NCBI RefSeq assembly: GCF_910580175.1 | Contig: NZ_CAJTXD010000002.1 | Location: 310,001-374,000 of the forward strand | DNA from: an uncultured Alistipes sp. | GTDB lineage: Bacteria > Bacteroidota > Bacteroidia > Bacteroidales > Rikenellaceae | DNA length: 64,000 bases | Direction: 5' to 3' | Shown: piece by piece, positions 20,219-28,552 of the stretch | Layout of the letters: every line of letters begins with the position of its first letter | Position numbering within the stretch: position 1 is the first letter of the stretch | The notes under the pieces: model-generated | What the model was told of the DNA's origin: nothing | Databases searched by the model: none | The model's input: the letters and a program-made list of their open reading frames with translations, nothing else | Program-made: the position numbers and the translations under genes

Positions 20219-21139
20219 ATGAGCAAACTCAAACCCCATCTGGCTCTGTTGGCATGCAACTGCATCTGGGCCTTGGATTTCCCGTTCTATAATTTGCTGC
20301 TCAACGGTTATTTGCGTCCCATGGCTTTGGTCGCGGGGTCGTTGATCGCTACGGCCCTGATTGCGTTCGTGCCTCTTTTCTGGGAGCGTGCCGAGCACGT
20401 CGAGCGTGGCGACATCCGCAAGTTCGTCGGTGCGGCTTTGTTGATGGGGGTGTTGCGCAAGGTGTTCTTGATGTTCGGCCTGTCCAAGACCTCGCCCATC
20501 GACGGGTCGATCATCGACACCATCGTGCCGATTCTGGTGTTATTGCTCGCCGTGATGCTCGGGTTGGATCGGTTCTCCAAGTTGAAGGTTGCAGGTTTGT
20601 TGCTCGGCATGTCCGGCGCTGTGGCGGTAATATTGACCGGGGCCGGTGCATTGCATGTGCATGCGCAGTTCTGGGGCAACGTGTTGATTTTCCTTTGTGC
20701 GTGCGTCTCGTCCGTTTACATGGTCTGCTTCAAGGGGCTGGTCTCCAAATATCGCGTGACGACCGTCATGCGCTGGCTCTACGGCTTGGCTGCGGTCATC
20801 GTGCTGCCGTTCGGATTGGGCGACTTGTTGAAGACCGATTATGCTGCCATAGCCCAGCATGCGCTTCTTCCGGCGCTTTCCGTCTTCGTGGTACAGACCT
20901 ACCTGCCCAATATCTTGTTCAATTATTCGTTGCGCTTTGTTTCTTCCACCGTGTCGAGCATCTATACCTATTTGCAGCCCGTAGTGGCGATCGCCGTGTC
21001 TGTGGCTCTGAAACTCGGCAGGCTGCATGCCGATACGGTCGTTTTCGCTCTGGTAATTTTCATCGGCGTGGGCATGGTGCTGCGAGCTTATGCCCGACAA
21101 TCCGATCGTCCTGATTCTCCGGCGGTCAGGTTGCATTGA
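20219..21139 (+). CDS. DMT-superfamily (EamA) transporter
   Basis: 306-aa inner-membrane protein with about ten hydrophobic segments in two EamA repeats: LALLACNCIWALDFPFYNLLL at the start and VFVVQTYLPNILFNYSLRFVSSTVSSIYTYLQPVVAIAVSV in the second half. The family exports metabolites or drugs; the substrate cannot be read from sequence. ATG at 20219 (MSKLKPHLALL) gives the expected N-terminus; the longer ORF from 20129 runs through the preceding terminator. Confidence 0.85.
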   Translation: MSKLKPHLALLACNCIWALDFPFYNLLLNGYLRPMALVAGSLIATALIAFVPLFWERAEHVERGDIRKFVGAALLMGVLRKVFLMFGLSKTSPIDGSIIDTIVPILVLLLAVMLGLDRFSKLKVAGLLLGMSGAVAVILTGAGALHVHAQFWGNVLIFLCACVSSVYMVCFKGLVSKYRVTTVMRWLYGLAAVIVLPFGLGDLLKTDYAAIAQHALLPALSVFVVQTYLPNILFNYSLRFVSSTVSSIYTYLQPVVAIAVSVALKLGRLHADTVVFALVIFIGVGMVLRAYARQSDRPDSPAVRLH

Positions 21140-21278
21140 AGAATAATTTGTGTCGGCACAGCGGTTCTTCGGCTGTCGCTGCCGTGCCGAAGTTGCCGAA
21201 GCCGGAACCGGGGCAAAATCGGAGTCGGGGTCGGAATCGGAACCTTTCGAGGCGTTCGTCGGGAAGGGGCATATTGAA

Positions 21279-21308
21279 AATCGCGTCCTCTGTTAAGAGG
21301 ACGCGATT
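21279..21308 (-). terminator. 13-bp perfect hairpin between EamA gene and rplI
   Basis: AATCGCGTCCTCT (21279-21291) and its exact complement (21296-21308) around a GTTA loop, lying between two converging genes. The T-run is weak on either strand (ATTTTC on minus). It is likely a bidirectional terminator. Confidence 0.65.
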
Positions 21309-21346
21309 CGTTGTTGTAATCCTGTCAGGCAGGATTGGGATTTCCG

Positions 21347-21787
21347 TTATTCTGCGGCAGCAACCGAGAACTTGATCGTAGCCTTGACTTCCTTGTGCAG
21401 GCGGGCCGTAGCTTCGTACTCGCCAACGGTCTTGATGGCCTCGACGCTGATGACCTTGCGATCCAGCTCGATGCCCTTGGCTGCGAGCGCCTCGGCCAGG
21501 TCGGCGGCGGTTACCGTACCGAAGAGTTTGCCCTCCTCGGCCTTCACGGCCAGCGACAGCGACAGGTTGCCGATCGTCTGGGCCAAAGCCTGGGCGTCGG
21601 CCAGAATCTTGGCATCCTTGTGGGCGCGCTGGCGCAGGTTCTCGGCCAGCACCTTTTTCGCCGAAGCCGTGGCGGCTTTGGCGAAGCCCTGGGGGATCAG
21701 GTAGTTGTTCGCGTAACCGGGCTTCACGTTCACGATGTCGTTCGCGTAACCCAGGTTCTCCATATCTTTGATCAGAATCACTTCCAT
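21347..21787 (-). CDS. rplI: 50S ribosomal protein L9
   Basis: 146-aa ribosomal protein binding 23S rRNA. The N-terminal signature MEVILIKDMENLGYANDIVNVKPGYANNYLIPQG is intact, followed by the long connecting helix and the C-terminal domain (KLFGTVTAADLAEAL). It is the last gene of the rpsF-rpsR-rplI operon, 18 nt after rpsR. Confidence 0.97.
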   Translation of the reverse strand: MEVILIKDMENLGYANDIVNVKPGYANNYLIPQGFAKAATASAKKVLAENLRQRAHKDAKILADAQALAQTIGNLSLSLAVKAEEGKLFGTVTAADLAEALAAKGIELDRKVISVEAIKTVGEYEATARLHKEVKATIKFSVAAAE

Positions 21788-21805
21788 AGTCTCGTCCTCC
21801 TTAAA

Positions 21806-22084
21806 TTATTTCATACAATCGGTTACGAAAGGCAGAATGGCGAGGTGGCGGGCACGCTTCACGGCTTGTGCCACTTTCTTCTGGAACTTCTGCGAAGTGC
21901 CGGTCAGGCGGCGGGGCAGAATCTTGCCTTGCTCGTTGAGGAACTTCTTGAGGAATTCGCCGTCCTTGTAGTCGACGTATTTGATGCCGAGCTTTTTGAA
22001 GCGGCAGTATTTCTTCTTCTTGACGTCTACCGAAACGGGGTTCAGGTAGCGGATTTCGGATTGTGCTTTGTTGTCCTGTGCCAT
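21806..22084 (-). CDS. rpsR: 30S ribosomal protein S18
   Basis: 92-aa ribosomal protein that dimerises with S6. Signature YCRFKKLGIKYVDYKDGEFLKKFLNEQGKILPRRLTG is complete, with KRARHLAILPF at the C-terminus. It starts 3 nt after the rpsF stop. Confidence 0.97.
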   Translation of the reverse strand: MAQDNKAQSEIRYLNPVSVDVKKKKYCRFKKLGIKYVDYKDGEFLKKFLNEQGKILPRRLTGTSQKFQKKVAQAVKRARHLAILPFVTDCMK

Positions 22085-22087
22085 GGT

Positions 22088-22432
22088 TTACTCCTCCTGC
22101 TTGTTAGAAAGTTTCGCACGACGCTTCTCCGAGTATTCTACGGCGAACTTGTCTTGCTTGAAAGTTAAGAAACGGATCACGCGCTCGTCGCGGCGGTACT
22201 GCGTTTCGAGCGTGTTGATGAGCGTCCCCTCGCCCGTGAACTCCACGAGGAAGTAGAAACCGGTGGTCTTCTTCTGGATAGGATAGGCGAGCTTCTTGAG
22301 GCCCCACGACTCCTTGTTCACAATCTGACCGCCGTTTTCGGTGATGACACCCTGGAATTTGTCAGCGACCTCCTGTACCTGCTGTTCGGACAGCACCGGC
22401 GTGACAATGAAAACGGTTTCGTAATTGTTCAT
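22088..22432 (-). CDS. rpsF: 30S ribosomal protein S6
   Basis: 114-aa ribosomal protein, first gene of rpsF-rpsR-rplI. It begins MNNYETVFIVTPVLSEQQVQ and contains WGLKKLAYPIQKKTTGFYFLVEF, both typical of S6. A promoter box lies 41 nt upstream, and a short hairpin in the leader could be an autoregulatory element. Confidence 0.97.
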   Translation of the reverse strand: MNNYETVFIVTPVLSEQQVQEVADKFQGVITENGGQIVNKESWGLKKLAYPIQKKTTGFYFLVEFTGEGTLINTLETQYRRDERVIRFLTFKQDKFAVEYSEKRRAKLSNKQEE

Positions 22433-22472
22433 AATACGTTGAATTAAAATGGTTGTTCCCTTTTCGGGACGG

Positions 22473-22480
22473 CAAAGATA
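22473..22480 (-). promoter_or_regulatory. -7 box TATCTTTG of the rpsF operon
   Basis: Perfect minus-strand TATCTTTG; the region upstream is AT-rich without a clear TTTG. The leader begins GCCGTCCCGAAAAGGGAAC, whose GTCCC/GGGAAC arms can form a small hairpin preceded by a CCG, loosely like known S6:S18 mRNA-binding motifs. Confidence 0.65.
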
Positions 22481-22592
22481 CGAATATTAAATTAAAAATG
22501 AAATATTTCGAGGTGTAAAAAGATGCGATAGGGGAGTTGCTAAAACGAATTTTTAGCGTATTAAAACGTTTTAAATCTTTCAGAACCGTTGC

Positions 22593-23636
22593 CTATTGCT
22601 GTTTTTCCGGGAATCCCTGCGCCTTCAGCCGGATGTCCGAACCGTCGGGCGTCACGAGGAAGCAGCCCGTCGATTCGGGTGTGATGTGGCCGATGACGTC
22701 GACCAGCCCCAGGCGCATGATTTGTTCCTGCATCGACAGCGGCACGGTAAAGAGCAGTTCGTAGTCTTCGCCGCCGTTGAGCGCCGCGACTACCGGGTCG
22801 GTGTGCATCTCCTCGGCCAGGGCCGTTGTCTGCCGCGCGATGGGAATGCGTTCCAGGTAGATGCGGGCGCCGCATTTCGATGCGCGGCACAGCTGCATCA
22901 GGTCGCTGGCCAGACCGTCCGAAAGGTCGATCATTGCCGTGGGGACGATCTTTTCCTCGGCCAGCGCCGCAATGATGTCGGTGCGCGGGCGGGGCTTGAG
23001 GTATTTTTCCAGCAGATATTCGTAGCCCGAGAAGTGCGGTTCGGGGTCGGCCACGTCGGCCAGCACGCGTTTTTCGCGTTCGAGCAGTTGCAGTCCCATG
23101 TAGGCAGCCCCGACATTGCCCGTGAGGCAGATCAGGTCGTTCTGTCCGGCACCGTCGCGGTAGACGATGCGTTTCTTTTCGGCCAGGCCGACCGCCGTGA
23201 TGCTGATGACCAGCCCTGTCATCGAAGCCCGTGTGTCGCCGCCCGCCAGGTCGATGCCGTGTTCGTTGCAGGCGAAGCCGATCCCTTCGTAGAGGTCTTC
23301 GAGCGCTTCGACCGGCAGTTTCGACGAGACGCCGAGCGACACCGTGATCTGCGAGGGCGTGGCGTTCATGGCCAGAATGTCGCTTATGGCAGCCGTCACG
23401 ACCTTGTAACCCAGATGCTTGAGCGGGAAGTAGGTTAGGTCGAAGTCGACGCCCTCGAAAAACGAATCGGTCGTGACGAGCACTTTTTCGCTGCGCCCCG
23501 GTGCGATCACGGCCGCGTCGTCGCCCGGGCCGCGCAGCGTGGAGGCGTTGCGCGGGGCGAAACCGGCCGTCAGCTTTTCGATCAGGCCGAATTCGCCCAG
23601 TTCGGCGATTTCGGTGCGTTTTTTCTGCTGAACCAT
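22593..23636 (-). CDS. thiL: thiamine-monophosphate kinase
   Basis: 347-aa enzyme phosphorylating thiamine monophosphate to the active cofactor thiamine diphosphate. Motifs seen: GPGDDAAVI near residues 36-44, TTDSFFEGVDFDLTYF, the Asp-rich SDILAMNATP, DLAGGDTRAS, MIDLSDGLASDL and LNGGEDYELLF. It is divergent from adk, with back-to-back promoters in between. Confidence 0.95.
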   Translation of the reverse strand: MVQQKKRTEIAELGEFGLIEKLTAGFAPRNASTLRGPGDDAAVIAPGRSEKVLVTTDSFFEGVDFDLTYFPLKHLGYKVVTAAISDILAMNATPSQITVSLGVSSKLPVEALEDLYEGIGFACNEHGIDLAGGDTRASMTGLVISITAVGLAEKKRIVYRDGAGQNDLICLTGNVGAAYMGLQLLEREKRVLADVADPEPHFSGYEYLLEKYLKPRPRTDIIAALAEEKIVPTAMIDLSDGLASDLMQLCRASKCGARIYLERIPIARQTTALAEEMHTDPVVAALNGGEDYELLFTVPLSMQEQIMRLGLVDVIGHITPESTGCFLVTPDGSDIRLKAQGFPEKQQ

Positions 23637-23651
23637 TCCTTAAAATTTTTA

Positions 23652-23683
23652 CAAAACTAACTAATCTTTCCATTTTTCCCAAA
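23652..23683 (-). promoter_or_regulatory. thiL promoter
   Basis: Minus-strand TTTG (23680-23683), 20 nt spacer, TAGTTTTG (23652-23659), 15 nt from the thiL start. Confidence 0.62.
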
Positions 23684-23692
23684 AAAAAGTTG

Positions 23693-23700
23693 TAGTTTTG
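23693..23700 (+). promoter_or_regulatory. -7 box of adk
   Basis: Plus-strand TAGTTTTG, perfect TAnnTTTG, 26 nt before the adk ATG. The -33 region is T-rich (CATTTTTCCC) without an exact TTTG. Partly overlaps the thiL promoter. Confidence 0.55.
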
Positions 23701-23726
23701 CCGGGTCTAAAAATCAGCGATTCGTT

Positions 23727-24305
23727 ATGATCAACATCGTCTTATTCGGCGCTCCCGGTTGCGGCAAGGGTACGCAGGCCCAGCGGTTGAAAGCGCAGTT
23801 CGGCATCGATCATGTTTCGACGGGCGAGGTAATTCGCGAGCATATCCGGCGAGGTACGGAGTTGGGGCGCAGCATGGAATCGTATATTGCACAAGGCAAG
23901 TTGGCGCCCGACGAAATCGTCATCGGCATGATCGAAGAATATGTGGCTTCGCACAAGGAAGCCAAAGGGTGCATTTTCGACGGGTTTCCCCGCACCACGG
24001 TGCAGGCCGAGGCGTTCGACGCCATCCTTTCGAAGCATGGGTTGAAGGTCGATATCATGGTCGACATCCATGTTCCCGAGGAGGAATTGGTGCGCCGTAT
24101 TCTGTTGCGTGGCAAGGATTCGGGGCGTGCCGACGATGCGTCGGAGGAGGTAATCCGCGGCCGGCTGGAGGTCTACCGCATGCAGACCGCCGTCGTTTCG
24201 GACTATTATGCCGCCCGGGGCAAGTATGCGTCGGTCAACGGCACCGGCACGATGGACGAGGTGTTCGAACGGATCGTCTCGGTAATCGAGGGGCTGGAGA
24301 AGTAA
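23727..24305 (+). CDS. adk: adenylate kinase
   Basis: 192-aa short-form adenylate kinase interconverting ATP+AMP and 2 ADP. P-loop GAPGCGKGTQ at residues 8-17, the AMP-binding STGEVIREHIRRGTELG and FDGFPRTTVQAEAF, and the LID region RRILLRGKDSGRADD, which lacks the zinc-binding LID of the long form. Followed by a strong terminator. Confidence 0.96.
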   Translation: MINIVLFGAPGCGKGTQAQRLKAQFGIDHVSTGEVIREHIRRGTELGRSMESYIAQGKLAPDEIVIGMIEEYVASHKEAKGCIFDGFPRTTVQAEAFDAILSKHGLKVDIMVDIHVPEEELVRRILLRGKDSGRADDASEEVIRGRLEVYRMQTAVVSDYYAARGKYASVNGTGTMDEVFERIVSVIEGLEK

Positions 24306-24396
24306 GGACTGCGCAGGTCGCGCCGCCGGATCGTGTGGCAGCGGGGCCGGGCAGCACCTGCGCTTGCGGATGGGATTCGGGCGGGATACATATGAT

Positions 24397-24425
24397 AAAA
24401 GGAGACGCGGGGTCTCCTTTTTTTT
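24397..24425 (+). terminator. terminator between adk and the esterase gene
   Basis: AAAAGGAGA (24397-24405) pairs perfectly with TCTCCTTTT (24413-24421), followed by a T-run to 24425. The complementary A-run also allows function on the minus strand for the converging esterase gene. Confidence 0.85.
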
Positions 24426-24456
24426 GTGCCCGGGCGGGTGGCCTGGGGACGCCGGT

Positions 24457-25767
24457 CTATTTTATCAGGTGTTTTTTGATCCACTCCAAGTGCCCGCGTT
24501 CGGTGGCTTCGGAAGTCCAGTGTTCGTTGATCGGCGTGACGAGCGCTTCCTTGGGGCCGCGCAGCACGTTGTAGACCGCCTGGCTGGTGGTCGGCGGGCA
24601 GGTGTTGTCGTTGTAGCCCCAGGTCAGGCGGGTAGGCACCTCGATTTGCCGCGCGAAATTCACTACATCGTAATAGGCCATCGTTTGCAACTTGTCAGGT
24701 GTGTCCATCCCGGGTATGCGCGAGAAATGGGGATAGCCGTCGGCGCTGGCAGCCTTGAAGCGCGCCATGTCGCTGAGTGCAGGGTGGTTGGCTACGCAGG
24801 CTGTGATACGTCGATCGAGTCCTGCAGCCACCAGCGCCAGTGCTCCGCCCTGACTGCCGCCTTGGGCGATCACATTCTTGCCGTCCCATTCGGGCAGCGA
24901 GGTCAGCAGGTCGACGACACGTACGCAAGCCAGGTAGACGCGCTTCATGTAGTAGTTGTCGCGGTTGTCCAGATTGTTGGTCAGGTAGCCGTTTTCGCGG
25001 CCGTTGAATGCAGCGCTGATTTCGCGGAAAGTCTCCTCGGGCAGCTCGGGATGCAGCCCGTGGATTTCGAATTCGAAGCGGATGAAACCCTCCTCGGCGT
25101 AGTATTTATGGCGCAGCGGGTCTTTGATGGTCTTGATGCCGGCACCCGGCGGGCACAGCACGGCGGGACAGCTTCCCGGCCGGGCCTGCTTGGGGTAGAA
25201 AAGATAGCCGTAGATGGCCTGCCGCTGTTTGTTGATCTGTAATTTGACCAGATAGCAGTCGATTTTGTCGGTGCTGTATTTTTCGACCCGCTCTTTGGTA
25301 TATTGCAACGGAACTTCAGCAAGCTGTGCCTTGTTGTCGGCCCAGAACCCGACGAAATCGGCCGGCAGAGCGGTGTAGGGTTCGATCCGCTCGGGCGAGA
25401 AGCCGACTTTGACATGGTGCCGGGTGGTTTGCCCGTCGATAGTGGCCGTGAGCCGGCAGTCGCGGAAGCCCGGCTGCTGCATGGTGCCGATCCGGATCGT
25501 CGCCTTGCCGTTTCGCAGCACGACGCTGCCCGACTTGTCGGCCGGCATCAGATCGTTGCCCAGTTCGTAGTGTACGGTCACTCCGTCCTGCGGGATGCCG
25601 TAGCGGTAGAGCCGGATTTCGATGCTCGCTTTTTCGCCCGTGCTGTATAGCCAGTCGGCATGGTCGGGCTGTGCGATCCACAGCATGTCGCTGCGGTAGG
25701 GGTAGTTCTCGGCCGAAAGCCAGAGCGGCAGGCAAGCCGCGAATAATAAACAGAGAAATTTCTTCAT
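24457..25767 (-). CDS. acetylxylan esterase (AXE1-type alpha/beta hydrolase), secreted
   Basis: 436-aa secreted carbohydrate esterase-like protein. Signal peptide MKKFLCLLFAACLPLWLSA. An N-terminal Ig-like region (~30-120) precedes the AXE1 hydrolase domain: VLCPPGAGIKTIKDPLRHKYYAEEGF, the nucleophile Ser in IAQGGSQGGALAL, and the C-terminal His in INEHWTSEATERG. The Asp in TWGYNDNTCPP is a likely triad member. Predicted role: removal of acetyl groups from plant or host polysaccharides or antibiotics. It is a lone gene with its own promoter, not in a polysaccharide utilisation locus. Confidence 0.85.
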   Translation of the reverse strand: MKKFLCLLFAACLPLWLSAENYPYRSDMLWIAQPDHADWLYSTGEKASIEIRLYRYGIPQDGVTVHYELGNDLMPADKSGSVVLRNGKATIRIGTMQQPGFRDCRLTATIDGQTTRHHVKVGFSPERIEPYTALPADFVGFWADNKAQLAEVPLQYTKERVEKYSTDKIDCYLVKLQINKQRQAIYGYLFYPKQARPGSCPAVLCPPGAGIKTIKDPLRHKYYAEEGFIRFEFEIHGLHPELPEETFREISAAFNGRENGYLTNNLDNRDNYYMKRVYLACVRVVDLLTSLPEWDGKNVIAQGGSQGGALALVAAGLDRRITACVANHPALSDMARFKAASADGYPHFSRIPGMDTPDKLQTMAYYDVVNFARQIEVPTRLTWGYNDNTCPPTTSQAVYNVLRGPKEALVTPINEHWTSEATERGHLEWIKKHLIK

Positions 25768-25846
25768 GACGGGAAAAGATTTGAAACAGCCGCTTTTACG
25801 GGCGAAGTTTGCGGACTTGTCCGTGCTGTGCAGCGAAGTTCTGCTG

Positions 25847-25877
25847 CAAAGATAGCATAAGTCGCATGCAATGCAAA
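25847..25877 (-). promoter_or_regulatory. promoter of the acetylxylan esterase gene
   Basis: Minus-strand TTTG (25874-25877), exactly 19 nt, TATCTTTG (25847-25854), leaving an ~75-nt leader. The rest of the 281-nt gap up to 26048 holds nothing else recognisable. Confidence 0.75.
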
Positions 25878-26048
25878 CAAGTTCGACCCTTCTTACAAGG
25901 AGAATCCGGCCATTGGTCGTGGGACTGGCGTGTTGTGGGTTTGTTTATTGTTAGGTCGTTTGTTGCAGGGGGCATTGTGTCATAGGGGCGTGTCGCAGGA
26001 GAGGGGACTGGAGGTATTTGTTGCGAGGATGTTTGGCCGCACTGCATG

Positions 26049-26080
26049 AAAAAAGCCACTCTGCAAAGAGTGGCTTTTTT
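26049..26080 (-). terminator. rpsT terminator
   Basis: A 14-bp perfect hairpin, AAAAAAGCCACTCT and its complement around GCAA, with T-runs on both strands. It ends 15 nt after the rpsT stop. Confidence 0.9.
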
Positions 26081-26095
26081 CGATCCGTAGTCGGA

Positions 26096-26347
26096 TTACA
26101 GAGCGTTGACATGCAGCTGGAGTGCGCTTTTGAGGTTGGCCGCCTTGTTCTTGTGCATGATGTTGTGTTTGGCCAACTTGTCCAGCATGGAGGTTACCTT
26201 GGGAAGCAGAGCCTCGGCCGCGCTCTTCTCGGTCGTCGTGCGCAGCGCTTTCACGGCGTTGCGAGCCGTCTTGTGGAACAGACGGTTGTGCGCACGCTTG
26301 GTCGCGGTCTGACGAATCCGTTTTTTCGATGACTTATGGTTTGCCAT
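26096..26347 (-). CDS. rpsT: 30S ribosomal protein S20
   Basis: 83-aa basic ribosomal protein with the S20 start MANHKSSKKRIRQTATKRAHNR and the terminal NIMHKNKAANLKSALQLHV. It lies downstream of tRNA-Glu on the same strand and may be co-transcribed with it, because no separate promoter is evident in the 195 nt between them. Confidence 0.96.
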   Translation of the reverse strand: MANHKSSKKRIRQTATKRAHNRLFHKTARNAVKALRTTTEKSAAEALLPKVTSMLDKLAKHNIMHKNKAANLKSALQLHVNAL

Positions 26348-26542
26348 AATCCGTTAATTTTATTTTTACTTTTTAAGTTGTCTTTCTGGGGTCAGCCGTA
26401 GCTGCCTGCGGATGGGTCGGAAACCCGCTCCTGAACATCGATTACCCGTAGAGATCGTCCGGATTTGCGCCGAAAGGAAAAGAGCGGCTCTGCGGCGGTC
26501 TCTCCTCGGTTCTCTTGCGGCTCCCGTTCCGGTCTCTTCGTG

Positions 26543-26614
26543 TAGCCCATAGCAGAATCGAACTGCTCTTTCAAGAATGAAAATCTTGCGTCCTAACCGA
26601 TAGACGAATGGGCC
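26543..26614 (-). tRNA. tRNA-Glu (anticodon TTC)
   Basis: A 72-nt cloverleaf reads on the minus strand from 26614: acceptor GGCCCAT with ATGGGCT (G-U at the end), D-arm TCTATCGGTTAGGA, anticodon stem CAAGA/TCTTG around loop TTTTCAT giving anticodon TTC, and T-arm GCAGTTCGATTCTGC. CCA is not encoded. Confidence 0.95.
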
Positions 26615-26656
26615 TTTACCGCTATTTCCTGCCCGCTTGGCGGTACTTTAGCGGTG

Positions 26657-26687
26657 CAAAGGTAAATAAAAAAGTGACTTCAACAAA
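26657..26687 (-). promoter_or_regulatory. promoter of tRNA-Glu (and perhaps rpsT)
   Basis: Minus-strand TTTG (26684-26687), exactly 19 nt, TACCTTTG (26657-26664), 43 nt upstream of the tRNA. Confidence 0.75.
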
Positions 26688-26761
26688 AAAAAGAGAAAAA
26701 AATGTGGCTTTCGGGTGCAAATTTATGCAGCCGGACGTGCTGGCCGGATGAAAATGCGCGG

Positions 26762-27550
26762 TCACTGCCGATTGTGCGGGGCGGGCTGCCGTTTGTTGGT
26801 GCGAACTTGCCCGGAGGCTGCGTCGAACGTCAGCCCGTCGCCGGAGAACAGCCGTTCGATCAAGCCGCTGGCGGCCATGTCGGCTGCCGGCAGGTGGTGG
26901 AGTTCCGGGGTGTCGATGAGCATGACTGTGTCGCACAGCCCGAGGGCGATGTCCAGGTCGTGAGTCGAGAAAAGAATGCACTTCCGTTCTTCGTGAGCCA
27001 GGCGTCCGAGCAGCGAGGCCAGAGCATACCGGTTGGGCAGGTCGAGGAACGCCGTGGGTTCGTCGAGCAGAATTACCGGCGTGTCCTGTGCCAGTGCCCG
27101 GGCGATCATCGCCCGCTGGCATTCGCCGTCGGAAAGGGTGTCCATCGTTTTGCGAGCCAGATCGGCGATGCCCACCGTCTCCAAGGCGCGATGGACGACC
27201 GAGCGGTCGTCCTCTTGCATGCGGCCGATCCAGTTGGTGTAGGGTGCACGGCCCAGCGCTACCATATCTTCGCAGCGCAAGTTGGCCACGCGTACCTTGT
27301 CGGTGGTAACGCATGAAACGGTGGCGGCCAGCCGCTGGGGCGGAAGCGTTGCAAGCGGATGTCCGCAAAGGGCGATTTCGCCGGCCGCGACGGGGGCGAG
27401 TCCTGCGATTGCGCGCAGCAACGAACTTTTGCCCGTGCCGTTGCGACCGATGAATGCTGTGAGCGAAGCTGCCGGCAGGTCGGCCGAAACATTGTCCAGC
27501 AAGATGTGCGGCCCGTAGGCCAAACGGATATTTTTCAACGAGATGCCCAT
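26762..27550 (-). CDS. ABC transporter ATP-binding protein (iron/heme/cobalamin uptake type)
   Basis: 262-aa cytoplasmic ATPase of a BtuCDF/FecCDE-type importer. Walker A GRNGTGKSS, Q-loop region ATVSCVTTDKV, signature LSDGECQRAMIARAL, Walker B VILLDEPTAFLDLP and the switch His in ILFSTHDLDIAL. ATG at 27550 overlaps the permease stop by 1 nt (TGATG). The ORF extends upstream only as a shadow of the permease gene. Substrate not determinable; iron-siderophore, heme or vitamin B12 are the family options. Confidence 0.92.
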   Translation of the reverse strand: MGISLKNIRLAYGPHILLDNVSADLPAASLTAFIGRNGTGKSSLLRAIAGLAPVAAGEIALCGHPLATLPPQRLAATVSCVTTDKVRVANLRCEDMVALGRAPYTNWIGRMQEDDRSVVHRALETVGIADLARKTMDTLSDGECQRAMIARALAQDTPVILLDEPTAFLDLPNRYALASLLGRLAHEERKCILFSTHDLDIALGLCDTVMLIDTPELHHLPAADMAASGLIERLFSGDGLTFDAASGQVRTNKRQPAPHNRQ

Positions 27551-28551
27551 CAGAAGAAACTGCGGTTGCGGACGACTACTACGATTACCACCGGGATGCC
27601 CATCAAGGCGGTTATGCTGTTGATGGGCAGAGCGAGGAGTTTGGCTGTCAAGTCGCAGACGAGCAGCAGCCCTGCGCCTGCGAGCATCGTGCCCGGCATC
27701 AGGATGCGGTGGTCGGCGCTGCGGAAAAGCATGCGCACCAGGTGCGGCACGGCCAGCCCGATGAATCCCACGGGGCCGCAGAATGCTGTGACGCTGCCGG
27801 CCAGCAAGACGGTGGACCCAAAAATCAAGGTGCGCGTGCGTTGGATGTTCAGTCCCATCGTGCGGGCATAGTTTTCGCCCAAGAGCAGGAGGTTGAGCGG
27901 TTTGATGACCGCCACCGATAGAACCAGACCTGCTGCTACGGCGGGGGCGAGCAGCGCGAGCTGCGGGCCGGTAACGTCGCCGAGCGATCCCATGGTCCAC
28001 ACGACGAACGATTTGAGTGCGGTTTCGTTGGAAAGGAATTGCAAGATTTCGACCACCGATCCGATGCCCGAGCCGAGCATCATGCCGAGGATCAAGATTA
28101 CCATGATGTCCTTGATCCTGCGGCTGACGGCCATGACCACGGCCAACACGGCTGCCGCGCCGATCCAGGCCGCCCCGGCGATGCCGAGCGACCGGACGAA
28201 CGCATGGCTCGCCACGTCGAGCAGCGGGGCGCCCAGCAGGAAAAGCGCCACGCCCAGTCCGGCGCCCGAACTGACCCCCAGCACATAAGGGCCGGCCAGC
28301 GGGTTGCGGAAGAGCGTTTGCATCTGGAGACCGGCGGCGGCGAGCGCCGCACCGGCCAGCAGAGCCGTCAGGGCTTTCAGCAATCTGATGTTCAATACGA
28401 TGTCGCGGGTCGTGGCGTCCGTCGAGCCGCCCGTCAGGGCCTGCCATACTTCGTGCGGTGCGAGGGCGACCGATCCTACGGCCAGGTCGGCGATGAAAAG
28501 CACGCAGACAGCCGTAGCGAGCAAGGCGAAAAGCAGGGCAGGGCGGCGCAT
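27550..28551 (-). CDS. FecCD/BtuC-type ABC transporter permease
   Basis: 333-aa inner-membrane permease with about nine to ten hydrophobic segments. FecCD family landmarks: the LRLLKALTALLAGAALAAAGLQMQTLFRNPLAGPYVLGVSSGAGLG-type N-terminal region and the GFIGLAVPHLVRM coupling-helix region facing the ATPase. It begins 1 nt after the binding-protein stop, so SBP-permease-ATPase form one operon. Confidence 0.93.
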   Translation of the reverse strand: MRRPALLFALLATAVCVLFIADLAVGSVALAPHEVWQALTGGSTDATTRDIVLNIRLLKALTALLAGAALAAAGLQMQTLFRNPLAGPYVLGVSSGAGLGVALFLLGAPLLDVASHAFVRSLGIAGAAWIGAAAVLAVVMAVSRRIKDIMVILILGMMLGSGIGSVVEILQFLSNETALKSFVVWTMGSLGDVTGPQLALLAPAVAAGLVLSVAVIKPLNLLLLGENYARTMGLNIQRTRTLIFGSTVLLAGSVTAFCGPVGFIGLAVPHLVRMLFRSADHRILMPGTMLAGAGLLLVCDLTAKLLALPINSITALMGIPVVIVVVVRNRSFF

Positions 28552-28552
28552 T

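Noticed and set aside
26392..26574. Small minus-strand frame overlapping tRNA-Glu
   Set aside because: Overlaps the tRNA and lacks any homology; the stretch is best read as the spacer between tRNA-Glu and rpsT.
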